A DNA stretch of 64,000 bases, taken from contig JAWNZC010000003.1 in assembly GCA_035771165.1 (NCBI GenBank), positions 762,501 to 826,500 on the forward strand, written 5' to 3'. The first letter of the stretch is position 1; the number at the start of each line of letters is the position of its first letter. This document shows positions 52,086 to 62,334 of this stretch, one piece after another. The DNA comes from Paragorgia papillata (taxonomy: Eukaryota > Cnidaria > Anthozoa > Scleralcyonacea > Coralliidae). The notes beneath the pieces are model-generated. The model had not been told where the DNA came from and ran no database searches. It saw nothing but the letters and a program-made list of their open reading frames with translations. A program made the translations under genes and the position numbers.

Positions 52086-53722
52086 TCAAGTTATTATTGA
52101 CAATATTAGTTATGATAGAACTGTAGTTACTCCACTTCGCGTTAATGTTTTAGAAGATGCTCTTTGTGAACATCCAGATCAGTCATTTGTTTTGAAACTC
52201 TGTTCGGAATTGCGCTTCGGCGCCCGTTTAGGCTATCAAGGTCCACGAGTTTCGAAAGTTTCGAAGAACCTAAAAACTGCCGTTGAAAACCCAACTATAA
52301 TTTCGGATAACCTCGCCAAGGAAGTCGCTCTTGGTCACACTGCAGGTCCTTTCACCAAACCTCCGTTCACTAATTTTCAGATTTCACCAATTGGCATTGT
52401 ACCAAAAAAGCACTCCAATAAATTTCGTACTATCTTTCATCTTTCCTTTCCTAAATCGGGCGACTCCGTCAACTCCTTTATTGAAAAAGATGATTTTTCC
52501 CTTCAATATATAAAAATTGACGACACAATTTCCGCGTTAATTCGCCTAGGCAGAGGTACCTTTTTAGCTAAAACTGATATTGAATCTGCCTTTCGTCAAT
52601 ACCCAGTTCATCCCGACGACTGGGAATTACTAGGTATGCAGTGGAATAACCGGTACTATTTCGATAAAGTCCTTCCATTTGGTTTGAGAAGCGCGCCTTA
52701 TTTGTTTAACCAATTGTCAGACGCCCTTGAGTGGATCCTCCTTAACAAATGCTGCATAAGTTACGTTGGTCACATTTTAGACGATTTCTTAATTATGGAG
52801 CCCCCTTCCAACTCTAAGCCCTTCTGTCAACCTTGTCAAAGCAGCTTGACCAGTATGCTACTCACTTTTCGGCAGCTAGGTGTACCAATTGCAGAGCACA
52901 AAACAGAAGGGCCTTCCCACGTTCTTGAGTTCTTAGGCATTCTTCTTGATTCAAACAAGATGGAAGCCCGGCTCCCTGATGATAAGCTCCACCGTCTACG
53001 ATGGGATCTTTCGCTCTGGACCACTAAAAAATCTACCACTCTAAAAGAATTGCAGTCACTTATTGGCACTCTTAATTTTGCATGCAAAGTAGTTCCCCCA
53101 GGTAGGGCGTTTTTGCAACGAATGATACAACTTACTCGCGGTATCCAGAAGCCACACCATCACATCCGTCTAAATCATAGTTTCCAGCAAGATATTGCCA
53201 TGTGGCAAACATTCCTCTGTGAATGGAATGGTACAAATCTTTTTCTTAATTCAACCTGGGAGAACTCTGACACCCTTTCTTTGTTCACAGACGCGTCCGG
53301 GACTCTTGGGTTTGGGGGAATTTTTCAGAATCAGTGGTTTCAGGGATCGTGGTTGCCCCATCAGATACTTAGCTATGAAGATATCAGTATAGATTGGCAA
53401 GAGCTATATGCGATCGTTGCCGCAGCATACATATGGGGACACCGGTGGTTCCAAAAGCGAATTATTTTCTATTGCGACAACCAAACAGTTGTGTCAATTA
53501 TAAACGCAAAACGCTCAAAAAGTCCCAGAACCAGACCTAGTTCGGGCTCTAACCCTGCAAACCCTGAAATGCAATTTTTATTTCAAAGCAGCGCATATCC
53601 CTGGACATCTTAATAATATAGCTGATTCAATATCTCGTTTTCAGCAAACCCGTTTGCGCCGTCTGGCTCCTCAGGCAGACCAGTCGCCTCAAATCCTACC
53701 TGAAATCCTTTCCGATCTCTAG
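51841..53722 (+). pseudogene. Ngaro reverse transcriptase-RNase H (one frameshift)
   Basis: RT from about 52300: NFQISPIGIVPKKHSNKFRT, LAKTDIESAFRQYPVHPDDW (first Asp), LPFGLRSAPYLFNQLSDALE and the catalytic ISYVGHILDDFLIM (L-D-D). Connection region SLIGTLNFACKVVPPGRAFL. RNase H from 53280: LFTDASGTLGFGGIFQNQWF, SIDWQELYAIVAAAYIWG, IIFYCDNQTVVSIINAKRSK. A frameshift near 53525 gives an early stop at 53613. The other frame continues FKAAHIPGHLNNIADSISRF to TAG at about 53720. Copies element RNA into DNA. Confidence 0.88.
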
Positions 53723-54663
53723 AAGCCGACTTGCGACGTTATCAGGTTGCTTCCTTAGCGCAAGGTACTTCAAGAACATACAGCAGCGGAGAAAAACAAT
53801 TCCTGAATTTCTGCTATCAGTTTAAACTGCACGAAACTGCTCCTATTCTTCCTACCACAGAAAACATCCTTATTTACTTTGCAGTATTTCTTGCTCAAAC
53901 AGTCAATCCAGGTACAATAAAAGTCTATCTAGCTGCTGTTCGTAATCTTAGTAAATTTCTGCGACTCCAGTACATCTTAAGGGGCATTAAACGGGTAAAA
54001 GGTGTGGCTACTAGGCTCCGCTTGCCTATAACCTTGGTACATCTAAAATTATTTTTCCGTCTGCTTCATTGCCGTGCAATTCCTTCACATAATGATCACA
54101 TGCTATGGGCTGCGATTTCACTGGCCTTTTTCGGCTTTCTGCGGATTGGTGAAATGACCTGTTACAAAAATTTTGATCCTTCCCTACATTTATGTCCAAC
54201 CGACATAACCTTCCACCCATGTTCAAATGAAACCATTAGATACATGTGTTTAACCATAAAAGCTTCAAAGACTGATCCATTTCGTTCGGCTGTTAAGATA
54301 ACCATTGGAGCTAATGACTCCGAGCTATGTCCGGTTTTGGCCATGAAAAACTACCTTTCCCGACGTGTAAATTCTTCAGGACCACTTTTTCAATATTCAA
54401 ACGGCACAGCATTGTCTTGGACGCAATTCACTAACGAACTGCGTTCACTGTTGTCTCTCGGTGGCTATACTAGCTCAAATTTCTCCGGCCACAGCTTCAG
54501 AATTGGAGCTGCTACAACAGCTGCGTCTCAAAATCTACCTCATTGGCTTATTCAAACACTCGGTCGTTGGTCCTCCGACTGCTATTTAAGATACATACGT
54601 ACTCCTGTGCATATCCTTGCAGATGTTTCAAAACAACTCATAACTGATCTCGGAAAGTTTTAG
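53722..54663 (+). CDS. Ngaro tyrosine recombinase
   Basis: Frame overlaps the end of RNase H; no clear ATG near its start (LEADLRRYQVASLAQGTSRT), so it may be expressed by frameshift or splicing. N-terminal SAM-like domain TYSSGEKQFLNFCYQF and TVNPGTIKVYLAAVRNLSKF. Catalytic residues: Arg I in FFGFLRIGEM, beta-hairpin Lys in IKASKTDPFR, H-x-x-R in SGHSFRIGAATTAA, then LGRWSSDCYLRYIR with Trp/His position and Tyr nucleophile. About 313 aa and intact. Integrates circular element DNA by recombination at short identical sequences. Confidence 0.88.
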   Translation, partial: EADLRRYQVASLAQGTSRTYSSGEKQFLNFCYQFKLHETAPILPTTENILIYFAVFLAQTVNPGTIKVYLAAVRNLSKFLRLQYILRGIKRVKGVATRLRLPITLVHLKLFFRLLHCRAIPSHNDHMLWAAISLAFFGFLRIGEMTCYKNFDPSLHLCPTDITFHPCSNETIRYMCLTIKASKTDPFRSAVKITIGANDSELCPVLAMKNYLSRRVNSSGPLFQYSNGTALSWTQFTNELRSLLSLGGYTSSNFSGHSFRIGAATTAASQNLPHWLIQTLGRWSSDCYLRYIRTPVHILADVSKQLITDLGKF

Positions 54664-54753
54664 ATTTTGGTAATGTAACACTTTATCAATGAGTATATAA
54701 CGTAACCCTTCGTCTATGGGTCTATGGGGATCACACACGAGCGTGTGATTGTG
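54664..54753 (+). other. Ngaro 3' spacer
   Basis: Short stretch between recombinase stop and B1 with an ACACACGAGCGTGTG inverted repeat. Confidence 0.5.
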
Positions 54754-55173
54754 GCGGCAATTGCTCCAGTTTAGAGGTCACAATTGTCCCATAGACCTCG
54801 TTTTTTGTATGCTGATGTACATGTAGAATCTTGCCTTAAAGTCCATTGGAGAAAATTTATCCCAAATCACTTTAGGGCCCAATTCTCAATGTATATAGGA
54901 TAAGAGAAACTTGTCCTAGAGCCCATTGCGTTATCGCAAATTGCTCTAGGGCCCATTTCTCGAATCTTCCTAAACAGTGTTTGCCCTGACCAATTATATC
55001 AGGGCCCAGCTGCCTTGATCAAATGGAGTGTTTGCCCTGACCAATTTACTCAGTCAGGGCCCAGCTCCCAACGATCTTTAAAAAACAGCTTACTGGAGCG
55101 TTTGTCCCACACTTCCATAACCCTACAAGACTGTTGTCTATTGTCTTAAATAAAATAACGGAGTATTGATCGT
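54754..55173 (+). repeat. Ngaro repeat B1
   Basis: Direct copy of 56041-56451. Contains recurring AGGGCCCA/TTTGCCCTGACC units. Confidence 0.92.
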
Positions 55174-55733
55174 TAAATGACAATTTTTATCAATAAAATT
55201 AGAGTTAACGTACAATACGAGGTAAATGCAGATATGCAACAATTAACATTCATCGTCAACAATTCGAGGTCTGTATAAACTGTCAAACACTGAAATTGAG
55301 TTCTATACCCAATTGAATTCGGCAAAATGTTACCAATATCAACATCGTAGACTCAAGGTATTTAAATTGCACTTTTACAGACAAAAATTTAGAATAAACG
55401 TACGATACGAGATAAATGCTAATATACAACAATGTAATATCAATTCCACATATTTCATGGTAGCTATTCTTGTCTAATGGAACAAGGTGATTGTTCAAAT
55501 AATGCCTTGTTCTAACATAGATGGCTATAGAAATCAGTGATTGACAGTACAGATAACAAAGTTATTTCACTTATTTGGCTGCTCTCTATTAACCATTATT
55601 GACTCAGGGTTGTTGACTGTTCATTCATATCCAACAATCAACCTTAGTCAAAACTATTCGGCCTAAAGCTAGATGCACACGTTTACTTCGTCATTCTTAC
55701 TGAGAATTCAAACAGTAAACGTCTGCTTAAAAC
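55174..55733 (+). repeat. Ngaro repeat A2
   Basis: Copy of A1, joined directly to B1. Confidence 0.93.
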
Positions 55734-56040
55734 ACCCACCTTCCCATAAACCAAACTTATAAGTTATCCTATTTTAGTATTAGTATATTATTACTAGATT
55801 ATTACCATTAATTCTATTAAGACAATCTGTACATTGTTATTATGTATAAGCTCAAATTTATCACTGGCACAGGCTCATCATTGAATGTAATATACGTAAA
55901 CTATTAACTATTATGAACTTTTGCTCTTTCGTTGCCTGAACTATTAGAAAACAATCTCCTTCTAAAAATAACTAAGCTGCTTGCTTTTATTGTAAAACAT
56001 TATATATAGTTTGTAATATTAATAAAGCAAAGAAGTGCGG
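55734..56040 (+). other. Segment between Ngaro A2 and B2
   Basis: AT-rich, ends with AATAAAGCAAAG, a likely poly(A) signal region (AATAAA at about 56019). No gene. Confidence 0.5.
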
Positions 56041-56451
56041 GCGGCAATTGCTCCAGTTTAGAGGTCACAATTGACCTCGTTTTTTGTGTGCTGATGTACA
56101 TGTAGAATCTTGCCTTAAAGTCCATTGGAGAAAATTTATCCCAAATCACTTTAGGGCCCAATTCTCAATGTATATAGGATAAGAGAAACTTGTCCTAGAG
56201 CCCATTGCGTTATCGCAAATTGCTCTAGGGCCCATTTCTCGAATCTTCCTAAGCAGTGTTTGCCCTGACCAATTATATCAGGGCCCAGCTGCCTTGATCA
56301 AATGGAGTGTTTGCCCTTACCAATTTACTCAGTCAGGGCCCAGCTCCCAACGATCTTTAAAAAACAGCTTACTGGAGCGTTTGTCCCACACTTCCATAAC
56401 CCCACAAGACTGTTGTCTATTTTCTTAAATAAAATAACGGAGTATTGATCG
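56041..56451 (+). repeat. Ngaro repeat B2
   Basis: Copy of B1; its end GATCGTTAATGACA joins the interrupted polymerase frame. Confidence 0.92.
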
Positions 56452-56884
56452 TTAATGACAAATCGTGTATTACGATTGCAGGATTAGCTTTAAAGATTTT
56501 CCGCGTTCATTTTTTAACTAAGAATTGTATTGGAATAATTCCTGCAACCGAATATAGAGGTAGAGTCAATCAGAGTTTATTAGCGTTGTGTTGGTTAAGC
56601 GATATTGATACAATGTTGGCGGGTGGTCTTGAGTATAAAATGTCACATGGTCGTGAAAGAAGGATTTTAGATCGATATGTTGACGGATTCTATGGCTGTT
56701 TCTATAATGGGTGCAAAAAATGTTTTAACGAAAACGATTACAATACAGTATTAAACGAGAAGTTTGGAAGGTTGCACGAACGAACAAAACGTTTTACACA
56801 TTTGTTAAAATCTGAAAATTACGAAGTTGTTGAATAGACCCTTTTAAGGTAAAACGTTATCCAGATCTAATTGTCAAGAGGTCT

Positions 56885-58087
56885 CATGTAAATAATTTGG
56901 TCTTTCATAAGTGGCCACGAAATGCTGGTTTGGCGGATATATGGTGAAGACAAGTGCTAAAAAGCTGAAGTGATCACTTCAACCCAGCAGCTGGTGCTCA
57001 AGGGACTTTCGTATGCTCAAACCATTTTCCTTTGGGGGAAAGAACACCAAACAATCCTGAAACTGATTACCCGTCTGTATTTATGACGGTTTCGGACTAC
57101 ATTCATAGCAAGTCTCCCAAAAAGTGCAAAGCCAGCAAACTAGAAGAGCGGCGTTCAATGACAACAACAGCCGCTAAACGAAGCCATATTCATGTTTCTT
57201 CTACCGACGAGTCTGACCCCTATTTTACCAGTGATGTTGGCAATGACACAGATACATCTGGTGAGAGTACAGCGCCTGTGGTAGTCTCGCTTCGTTTCGA
57301 ACAGTTTACGAGAGAGTTCGAAGTAAAATTTTACACCTGTCTCCCATCGACTGAGATTTTTAAATGTCTGTTTGATTTCCTGGTGCAAAAGGCCCAGCGC
57401 ATGCAGTACTGGCGTGGAGCCAAACAGACTGAGAAAGAAACCCCGAACCCACCAACTGCTTTTCAGACGTTTGCTGGGACTGGTGAGAGACATGGGCCAC
57501 CACGAAAGCTACTATTGGAGCAAGAGTTGTTGCTTACTTTGATAAAACTAAGACTGGCTCTTATGACAGAAGACCTTAGTTTCAGGTTTCAAATTTCAAC
57601 AAGCACTACCAGTAGCATTTTTGTCACTTGGGTGAAACTAATGTCAAAGGAACTGTCTGTGCTCATCATTTGGCCAAGTCGACATCAAGTCAAGAAAACA
57701 CTGCCAAGGTGTTTTAAGAGATTGTACCCAAAGGTACGATGTATCATTGATTGTTTTGAGTGCTTCACCGAAACACCAAGCGGTTTAGATTTGGCAGCAA
57801 CTCTGTGGAGTGAGTACAAGCACCACTACACATTTAAAGCTCTTGTTGCAATAACTCCTAATGGGGCTATTTCATATGTATCTCCTACATATGGAGGGAG
57901 AGCGACCGACATATTCATTGTAAAGAATAGTGGGTTTATGTCTATGCTTGAGCCGTACGATGAGGTAATGGCAGACAGAGGTTTCAAGATTAGAGAGGAA
58001 CTCATGATGGTAATGGCAACATTGTGCATCCCACCAAGCAAGGCTGCATCCATGCAAATGCTCCCTTCAGATGTGTATCAAATAAAA
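56885..58087 (+). pseudogene. THAP plus DDE_Tnp_4-type transposase, 3' truncated
   Basis: Degenerate THAP-like start (VFHKWPRNAGLADIW, then HFNPAAGAQGTFVCSNHFPL out of frame). From 57032 an open frame of 361 codons: linker, then an HTH_Tnp_4-like block (LLTLIKLRLALMTEDLSFRF, ISTSTTSSIFVTWVKL). The DDE domain follows with CIIDCFECFTETPSGL (first Asp), FKALVAITPNGAISYVSPTY, GGRATDIFIVKNSGFM (second Asp) and VMADRGFKIREEL (Asp/Glu region). It resembles the ISL2EU/Harbinger-type transposases that carry THAP domains. The sequence switches at about 58060-58090 into Ngaro-2 RT, so the C-terminus is lost. Confidence 0.7.
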
Positions 58088-59924
58088 AAAACCCAACGGA
58101 ACTCAACGTTCCTATAGCACCCGGGAAAACATACGCACCTTCTCCGGTACTCGAATTTCTCGGGATTACTCTGGATTCCATACGAATGGAAGCCCGCCTG
58201 CCAGACGACAAACTTGACCGCGCTAAGCTAGCAGTTACCATTTGGAAAAAGCGAAAAACTTGCCACCTAAATGAGCTTCAATCCCTCATTGGTACCCTGC
58301 AGTTTGCGTGTTGGGTAATTGCACCAGGTCGCACATTTTTACGCCGTATGATAGCATTAACGTGTGGCGTCATTAAGCCTTTTCATTTTGTGACGATTAA
58401 CGCCGGTTTTTATCAAGACCTTCTAATGTGGCAAACCTTTTTAACAAATTGGAATGGGGTCAGCCTTTTTCTCGATGTCGTACCGTCCCCCTCGCCATCT
58501 CTCAACCTGTTCACGGACGCTTCAGGCAAAATAGGTTACGGGGGGTTATCTCAATGGCCAATGGTTCCAAGGCCGGTGGCTGCCCGAACATGTCCTTGAG
58601 AAATCAAAAGGAATTTCGATTGAATGGCAGGAACTTTTTCCTATTTATCTCGCTTGTTCCATCTGGGGCCCACGTTGGGCACAGAAACGCATCTTATTTC
58701 TTTGCGACAATGAGTCAGTCGTCCAAATTTTGAACTCAAAATCATCAAAAATTGCCAGAATTATGGACCTGGTCCGACCTATTGTTTTGGCAACCCTCAG
58801 GTTTAATTTTACTTTCACGGCAAAACATATTGCAGGTGTTGATAATGGCATCGCTGATGCCCTTATCTCGTTTTCAGATGAACCGTTTCAAGACGCTAGC
58901 TTCGTTGGCCTCTCCTCGACCTTGCGCCATCCCATCATCAATGATCCATGTTTGACTGACCGTGTACATCGGTTAATTGAACATTCCTGCGCTCCTTCCA
59001 CAAGGCAAACATATTATGAGGGTATAAAACAAGTTATATCATTCTGTCTCAACCAGGGTATTGTCTCGGCACTTACACCTCTACTGCCAGCAAGTGAAAC
59101 AACCCTTCTCTACTTTGTGGGTCACCTATCCAAGACCCTGTCCTATGCAACTGTTAAAACTTACCTAGCTGGTGTATCACACCTTCATCTACTTTTTAAT
59201 ATCCCAATTAACATGGGAAGCATGCGTTTCCTGGAACAATCCCTTAAAGGTCTGAAATGCCTGAAAGGAGAGAAAAAGAGAGATCGATGTCCTATTACCG
59301 TCCAGGTTATGCAATCGTTATACTCGGAACTAAATCCTGATTTCACTAACAATATTGATAATGTTATGTTATGGGCAGCATTTACGCTGGCCTTCTTTGG
59401 TTTTCTGCGTTGCAGCGAATTTACATGCAATTCTCCATTCCAACCATCTTACCACCTGTCACGTAAAGATATAGTATTCCACCCCAATGTCTCCAGTCCC
59501 GAACACTTTGACGTTCTGATCAAGCACTCCAAAACAGACCCGTTCCGTACTGGCTGTCTCCTGACTATCGGTAAAACCACCAATACATTGTGCCACGTTC
59601 CAGCCATGAGAAACTATCTACTCCAATGTCCAGCCTCCAACTTGGACCAGCCTCTTTTCCGGTTTGGATCGGGTTCTCCGCTCACCCGCACGTCCCTAAC
59701 CGAGAAGCTAAGAACCATTCTCCGACAGCAGGGCTTCGACCTGTGCAACGCACAACTTCCGAATAGGCGCAGCAACAACAGCTGGATCGATAGGACTTCC
59801 TACATGGCTCATCAAGACCCTTGGCAGATGGTCATCTGACTGCTACCAACGCTACATCCGTACCCCGAAGGAACTTCTTATCTCCGTGTCCGCCAAGCTG
59901 ACTTCTCAAACAAAGAACCAGTAG
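58088..59924 (+). pseudogene. Second Ngaro element, 5' truncated (RT end, RNase H, recombinase)
   Basis: RT tail VLEFLGITLDSIRMEARLPD and LQSLIGTLQFACWVIAPGRT. RNase H LFTDASGKIGYGG with a frameshift near 58545, then GISIEWQELF, ILFLCDNESVVQILNSKSSK and AKHIAGVDNGIADAL. Recombinase from about 58960: APSTRQTYYEGIKQVISFCL, Arg I in FFGFLRCSEF, KHSKTDPFRTG, then a frameshift near 59745 before the H-x-x-R block and GRWSSDCYQRYIRTP, ending at TAG 59922-59924. Clearly diverged from the complete Ngaro at 50-56 kb (different family). It is fused directly to the THAP-DDE transposase upstream, through a deletion or insertion junction. Confidence 0.85.
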
Positions 59925-60880
59925 ACAAACCATCTAGCTAAGTATCTAGTAAATAGCTAAATATAGTTAAGGACAGTTTCAGTTAAATGCAGCAATGCCA
60001 ACTAAAGTATAGTTACGAACATAGTCTTGTCATGTCTTCTATGTTCAGCCGGGTGGAGCACAAAATTCAAGAAACAAAAAAAAAAAATTCACAACAATTT
60101 CCGGGTTCCATTGTCGCGATACAAGAACATTGCATGCATGTATAAGGTAAAAAAATTTATTTTTTTTTCTCGAATTCTGAGGAAAAATTTCTCGAATTTT
60201 GTCCCTAACCCTCTGAACCCTGTAACACTCCAAACAGCGCCTCAATTGACAATGCCGCCTACTATAAATAGGCACCATTCCAAACTGCCACCTTACTAAT
60301 AGTAAAGGGGTCATCCAGGACTAGCAAGTACTTTTCCTGAGCGACCTACTCAGCAGTGGCGAGGCTGGGCATAGCAGCGGGTCACGATGTGCAAATTTCG
60401 GATGACGTAAGCATAGTAACAGGGCATGCAAAAAAAAACAACCCAAAACGCAATGATTTAAAATTTTAGCCATGACTAAAAATTCCTCAAAAATATCTGT
60501 TGGTCGATAAGCTTTTCTTAGTTTCTAATTTGGGATTTGCGTGGCGTGACCTGTCGTTGTGCTTGGCTTCGCCACTGCTCCCCAGAGAGTTCTTGCTATC
60601 TGGGACCTAGAAATATTGTCCGGCTTCAGTGGAGGAATTTGCAACCTCGCTCCTTCGTTACTCGGCTACAATTCATGGGCAGGCAAGTGCTGTCTGTCGG
60701 ACAACCCTTCACCACGTGAAGCCTCCGATTGGGTCATTCAGGACTAGCACCTTACTAATAGCGGGTCGCCTGGCCGGCTAGTACTTTTCCTGACTGACCT
60801 GCCCAGAGAGTTCTCGCTATCTGGGACCTAGGCAGGGATTCTAGTCCCTAGAGTCGAGGATTTAAAATGCTTCCCTGCCC
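59925..60880. other. No recognised gene; short duplicated segment
   Basis: AGAGAGTTCT(T/C)GCTATCTGGG plus ACCTAG occurs at about 60585 and 60805, and ACTTTTCCTGA with GACCTxC at about 60332 and 60782. These suggest a dispersed repeat in two partial copies. No protein family identified. Confidence 0.45.
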
Positions 60881-60901
60881 CAATTGTTGCCACAAAATAT
60901 T

Positions 60902-61114
60902 TTATTTCTTTTCCGATTTTATTCCGCCAATATTGGTCAGCAACAGATAAAGATCATTAACTTTAATTTTAAAACCACCTTCTTCTCTCTTTATTTTTTG
61001 TTCTCTTATAAACTTCTGTAAATTATGACTTTTTTGTATTAACGTTTCTCTTACTTGACGAATCTCTGGGTTTTCCTTGCTCCTCTTCGTTTTCCTCATC
61101 GGTTTCCTCGTCAT
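60902..61114 (-). CDS. Small lysine-rich protein, AT-rich element
   Basis: 70 aa: MTRKPMRKTKRSKENPEIRQ, then RETLIQKSHNLQKFIREQKI and KVNDLYLLLTNIGGIKSEKK. Basic and helical. Ends at 60902 and follows the next gene tail to head. No known domain. Grouped with the SET/polymerase element because of strand-independent AT-richness and similar composition, which is inference. Confidence 0.4.
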   Translation of the reverse strand: MTRKPMRKTKRSKENPEIRQVRETLIQKSHNLQKFIREQKIKREEGGFKIKVNDLYLLLTNIGGIKSEKK

Positions 61115-61348
61115 TAATTTGTGTATAATTTTTTTTTTAAATCAATCATTGCATTAGTTTTTTGTTGTTGCGATTTATTACTTCCAATGGTCTTTTCCAT
61201 TGATTTTTTACTTTCTAAAAGTTTAAATTGGTCAGGATTTAAACTGGTTTTGAGCAGTTTTTTTCCCTCTTTCAGTTTTAATAATTTCCAACAATTCATT
61301 GATTTTAGCAGGGTCGACAAGTTGAAGTTTATTGGTGTTTTCCCCCAT
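61114..61348 (-). pseudogene. Coiled-coil protein, AT-rich element (one frameshift)
   Basis: ATG 61348 reads MGENTNKLQLVDPAKINELL and then shifts frame in an A-run near 61260. The other frame continues KLLKTSLNPDQFKLLESKKS and QQQKTNAMIDLKKKLYTN to 61114. Helical, glutamine- and lysine-rich. Unknown function. Confidence 0.4.
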
Positions 61349-61712
61349 TTTTAACTATTAATTTGTAAGCTCTTTCAAAACACTGAGTTAATCGTAAATC
61401 TTCGGTTAACAACAATTTCAGATTGTATGGTTTTATTTTGTTACTTGCAATCTTTTTAAGTAAACAGTTATCGTCTAGAGAGACACGAATGGGAATATTT
61501 GAGTTTATAATATTTTTTGCTAAAAATTGTTTGATTATATCAGGTTTAACAATTTTATTTTTTCTTGCACGTCTGATTTTAGAAATACTTTAATCTGGGG
61601 TAAAGCTCCTTTTTTCTTTTTTTTAAATTTTATTTAATAATAATAATAAACTTTCTATAATTCGTCGCGTTTCGTTTTCATCGCTGGAATCGTTTTCGTC
61701 ACTATCTGTCAT
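61336..61712 (-). pseudogene. Lysine-rich protein with acidic start, AT-rich element
   Basis: ATG 61712: MTDSDENDSSDENETRRIIE then a stop. Other frames continue SKIRRARKNKIVKPDIIKQF, LAKNIINSNIPIRVSLDDNC and LTEDLRLTQCFERAYKLIVK. Two or three indels in A/T runs. Overlaps the next gene start by about 12 bases, as in compact viral gene strings. Family unknown. Confidence 0.4.
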
Positions 61713-61772
61713 CGTTATTAGACTCTAATTCTATATCGAAATCTTCTTCTTCTTCTCCTTCTCCTTCTCCTC

Positions 61773-61945
61773 GAATGAATGAAACATCGCCGGCGCAAAG
61801 GCCATGCGATTCGCATAGTTATTTAGAATCACCAACAAACCAGGCCTACACCTGCATCGGTTTTAAATCTAATCAATGCATCCCTTCCAGTAGTCGGGAC
61901 TTTTCGCATGTATTAGCTCTAGATTGCTACGGTTATCTAACGATT
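61773..61945 (-). rRNA. 18S rRNA fragment (helix 8-11 region), antisense to the window
   Basis: The minus strand reads AACCGTAGCAATCTAGAGCT, AATACATGCGAAAAGTCCCG, then a divergent expansion stretch, ATTCTAAATAACTATGCGAA, TCGCATGGCC and GCGCCGGCGATGTTTCATTC. This is a recognisable block of eukaryotic small-subunit rRNA about 150-300 bases from its 5' end. Both sides break off at non-rRNA sequence, so it is a fragment and not a working gene. It abuts the start of the minus-strand coil gene. Confidence 0.88.
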
Positions 61946-62334
61946 TGGTTTACTTCGTCCTTTTGTGTAAACCCTGAAAAATCTAATTTTCTGGAATAAA
62001 AAAGTCGAAAAGAATTTTTAATGTTTTTACATTCAAACGAATTTAAATTCCAATATATTTTTGTATCTGCGCAGCAGATATATTGCTATCGTGTTGTGTG
62101 TATGTATGTATGTATGTGTGTGTGTTAACTTTTTTGTGTAGCTGTAAACAATGCGCGACAAGTGAATCGGGCATGATCGGGGACAATCGAAGCTCAGAAT
62201 TTTTTGGCGTCAACCTACGAGCTTGTCAGTTTGAACGATGGAAACGAGTATTTTTAATCCGATCGTGTTTACAAATATTTCGTTCGCCATATCACGAAGT
62301 CCTCCGAAGCGACAAAGTTTTGGATTAAAATACT

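Larger units (their letters stand above)
50161..56452 (+). mobile_element. Complete Ngaro retrotransposon with split direct repeats
   Basis: A1 50161-50720, ORFs, B1 54754-55173, A2 55174-55733, B2 56041-56451: the A1-ORF-B1A2B2 pattern. TTAATGACAA is at both outer junctions (50160-50169, 56452-56461), and the B1/A2 joint reads GTTAAATGACAATTT. No other duplication exists, as expected for tyrosine-recombinase integration. It encodes SAP/CCCH ORF1, RT-RNase H and recombinase, with a single obvious frameshift, so it is relatively young. Confidence 0.92.
47929..56837 (+). pseudogene. Second Polinton-type DNA polymerase B, split by an Ngaro element
   Basis: Blocks: 47929-50163 and 56453-56837. 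N-terminal region in pieces (MNKDQRKFHYSDADIERI then TAA; FTPTLFLNTLEKIMQSNQEV). Zinc-binding blocks are at 48989-49400 (CFRCTSYFRSHEFVDSH, CKTCYKTAPRF, CFHCSKYKNKDHLC). Exonuclease motifs: I FYFFYFETKVD (the usual D-F-E is Y-F-E), II VWVAHNGSRFDTVFILKYL, III YYCCSDVDILRRGAIKFSRM. After the insertion: TIAGLALKIFRVHFL, IIPATEYRGRVNQSLLALCW and RYVDGFYGCF. Palm motifs with DTDS are missing because a THAP-DDE element follows at about 56885. Much more AT-rich than Polinton-1, so a different lineage. Confidence 0.8.

Noticed and set aside
61773..61999. Protein-coding frame of 74 aa
   Set aside because: The sequence is antisense 18S rRNA.
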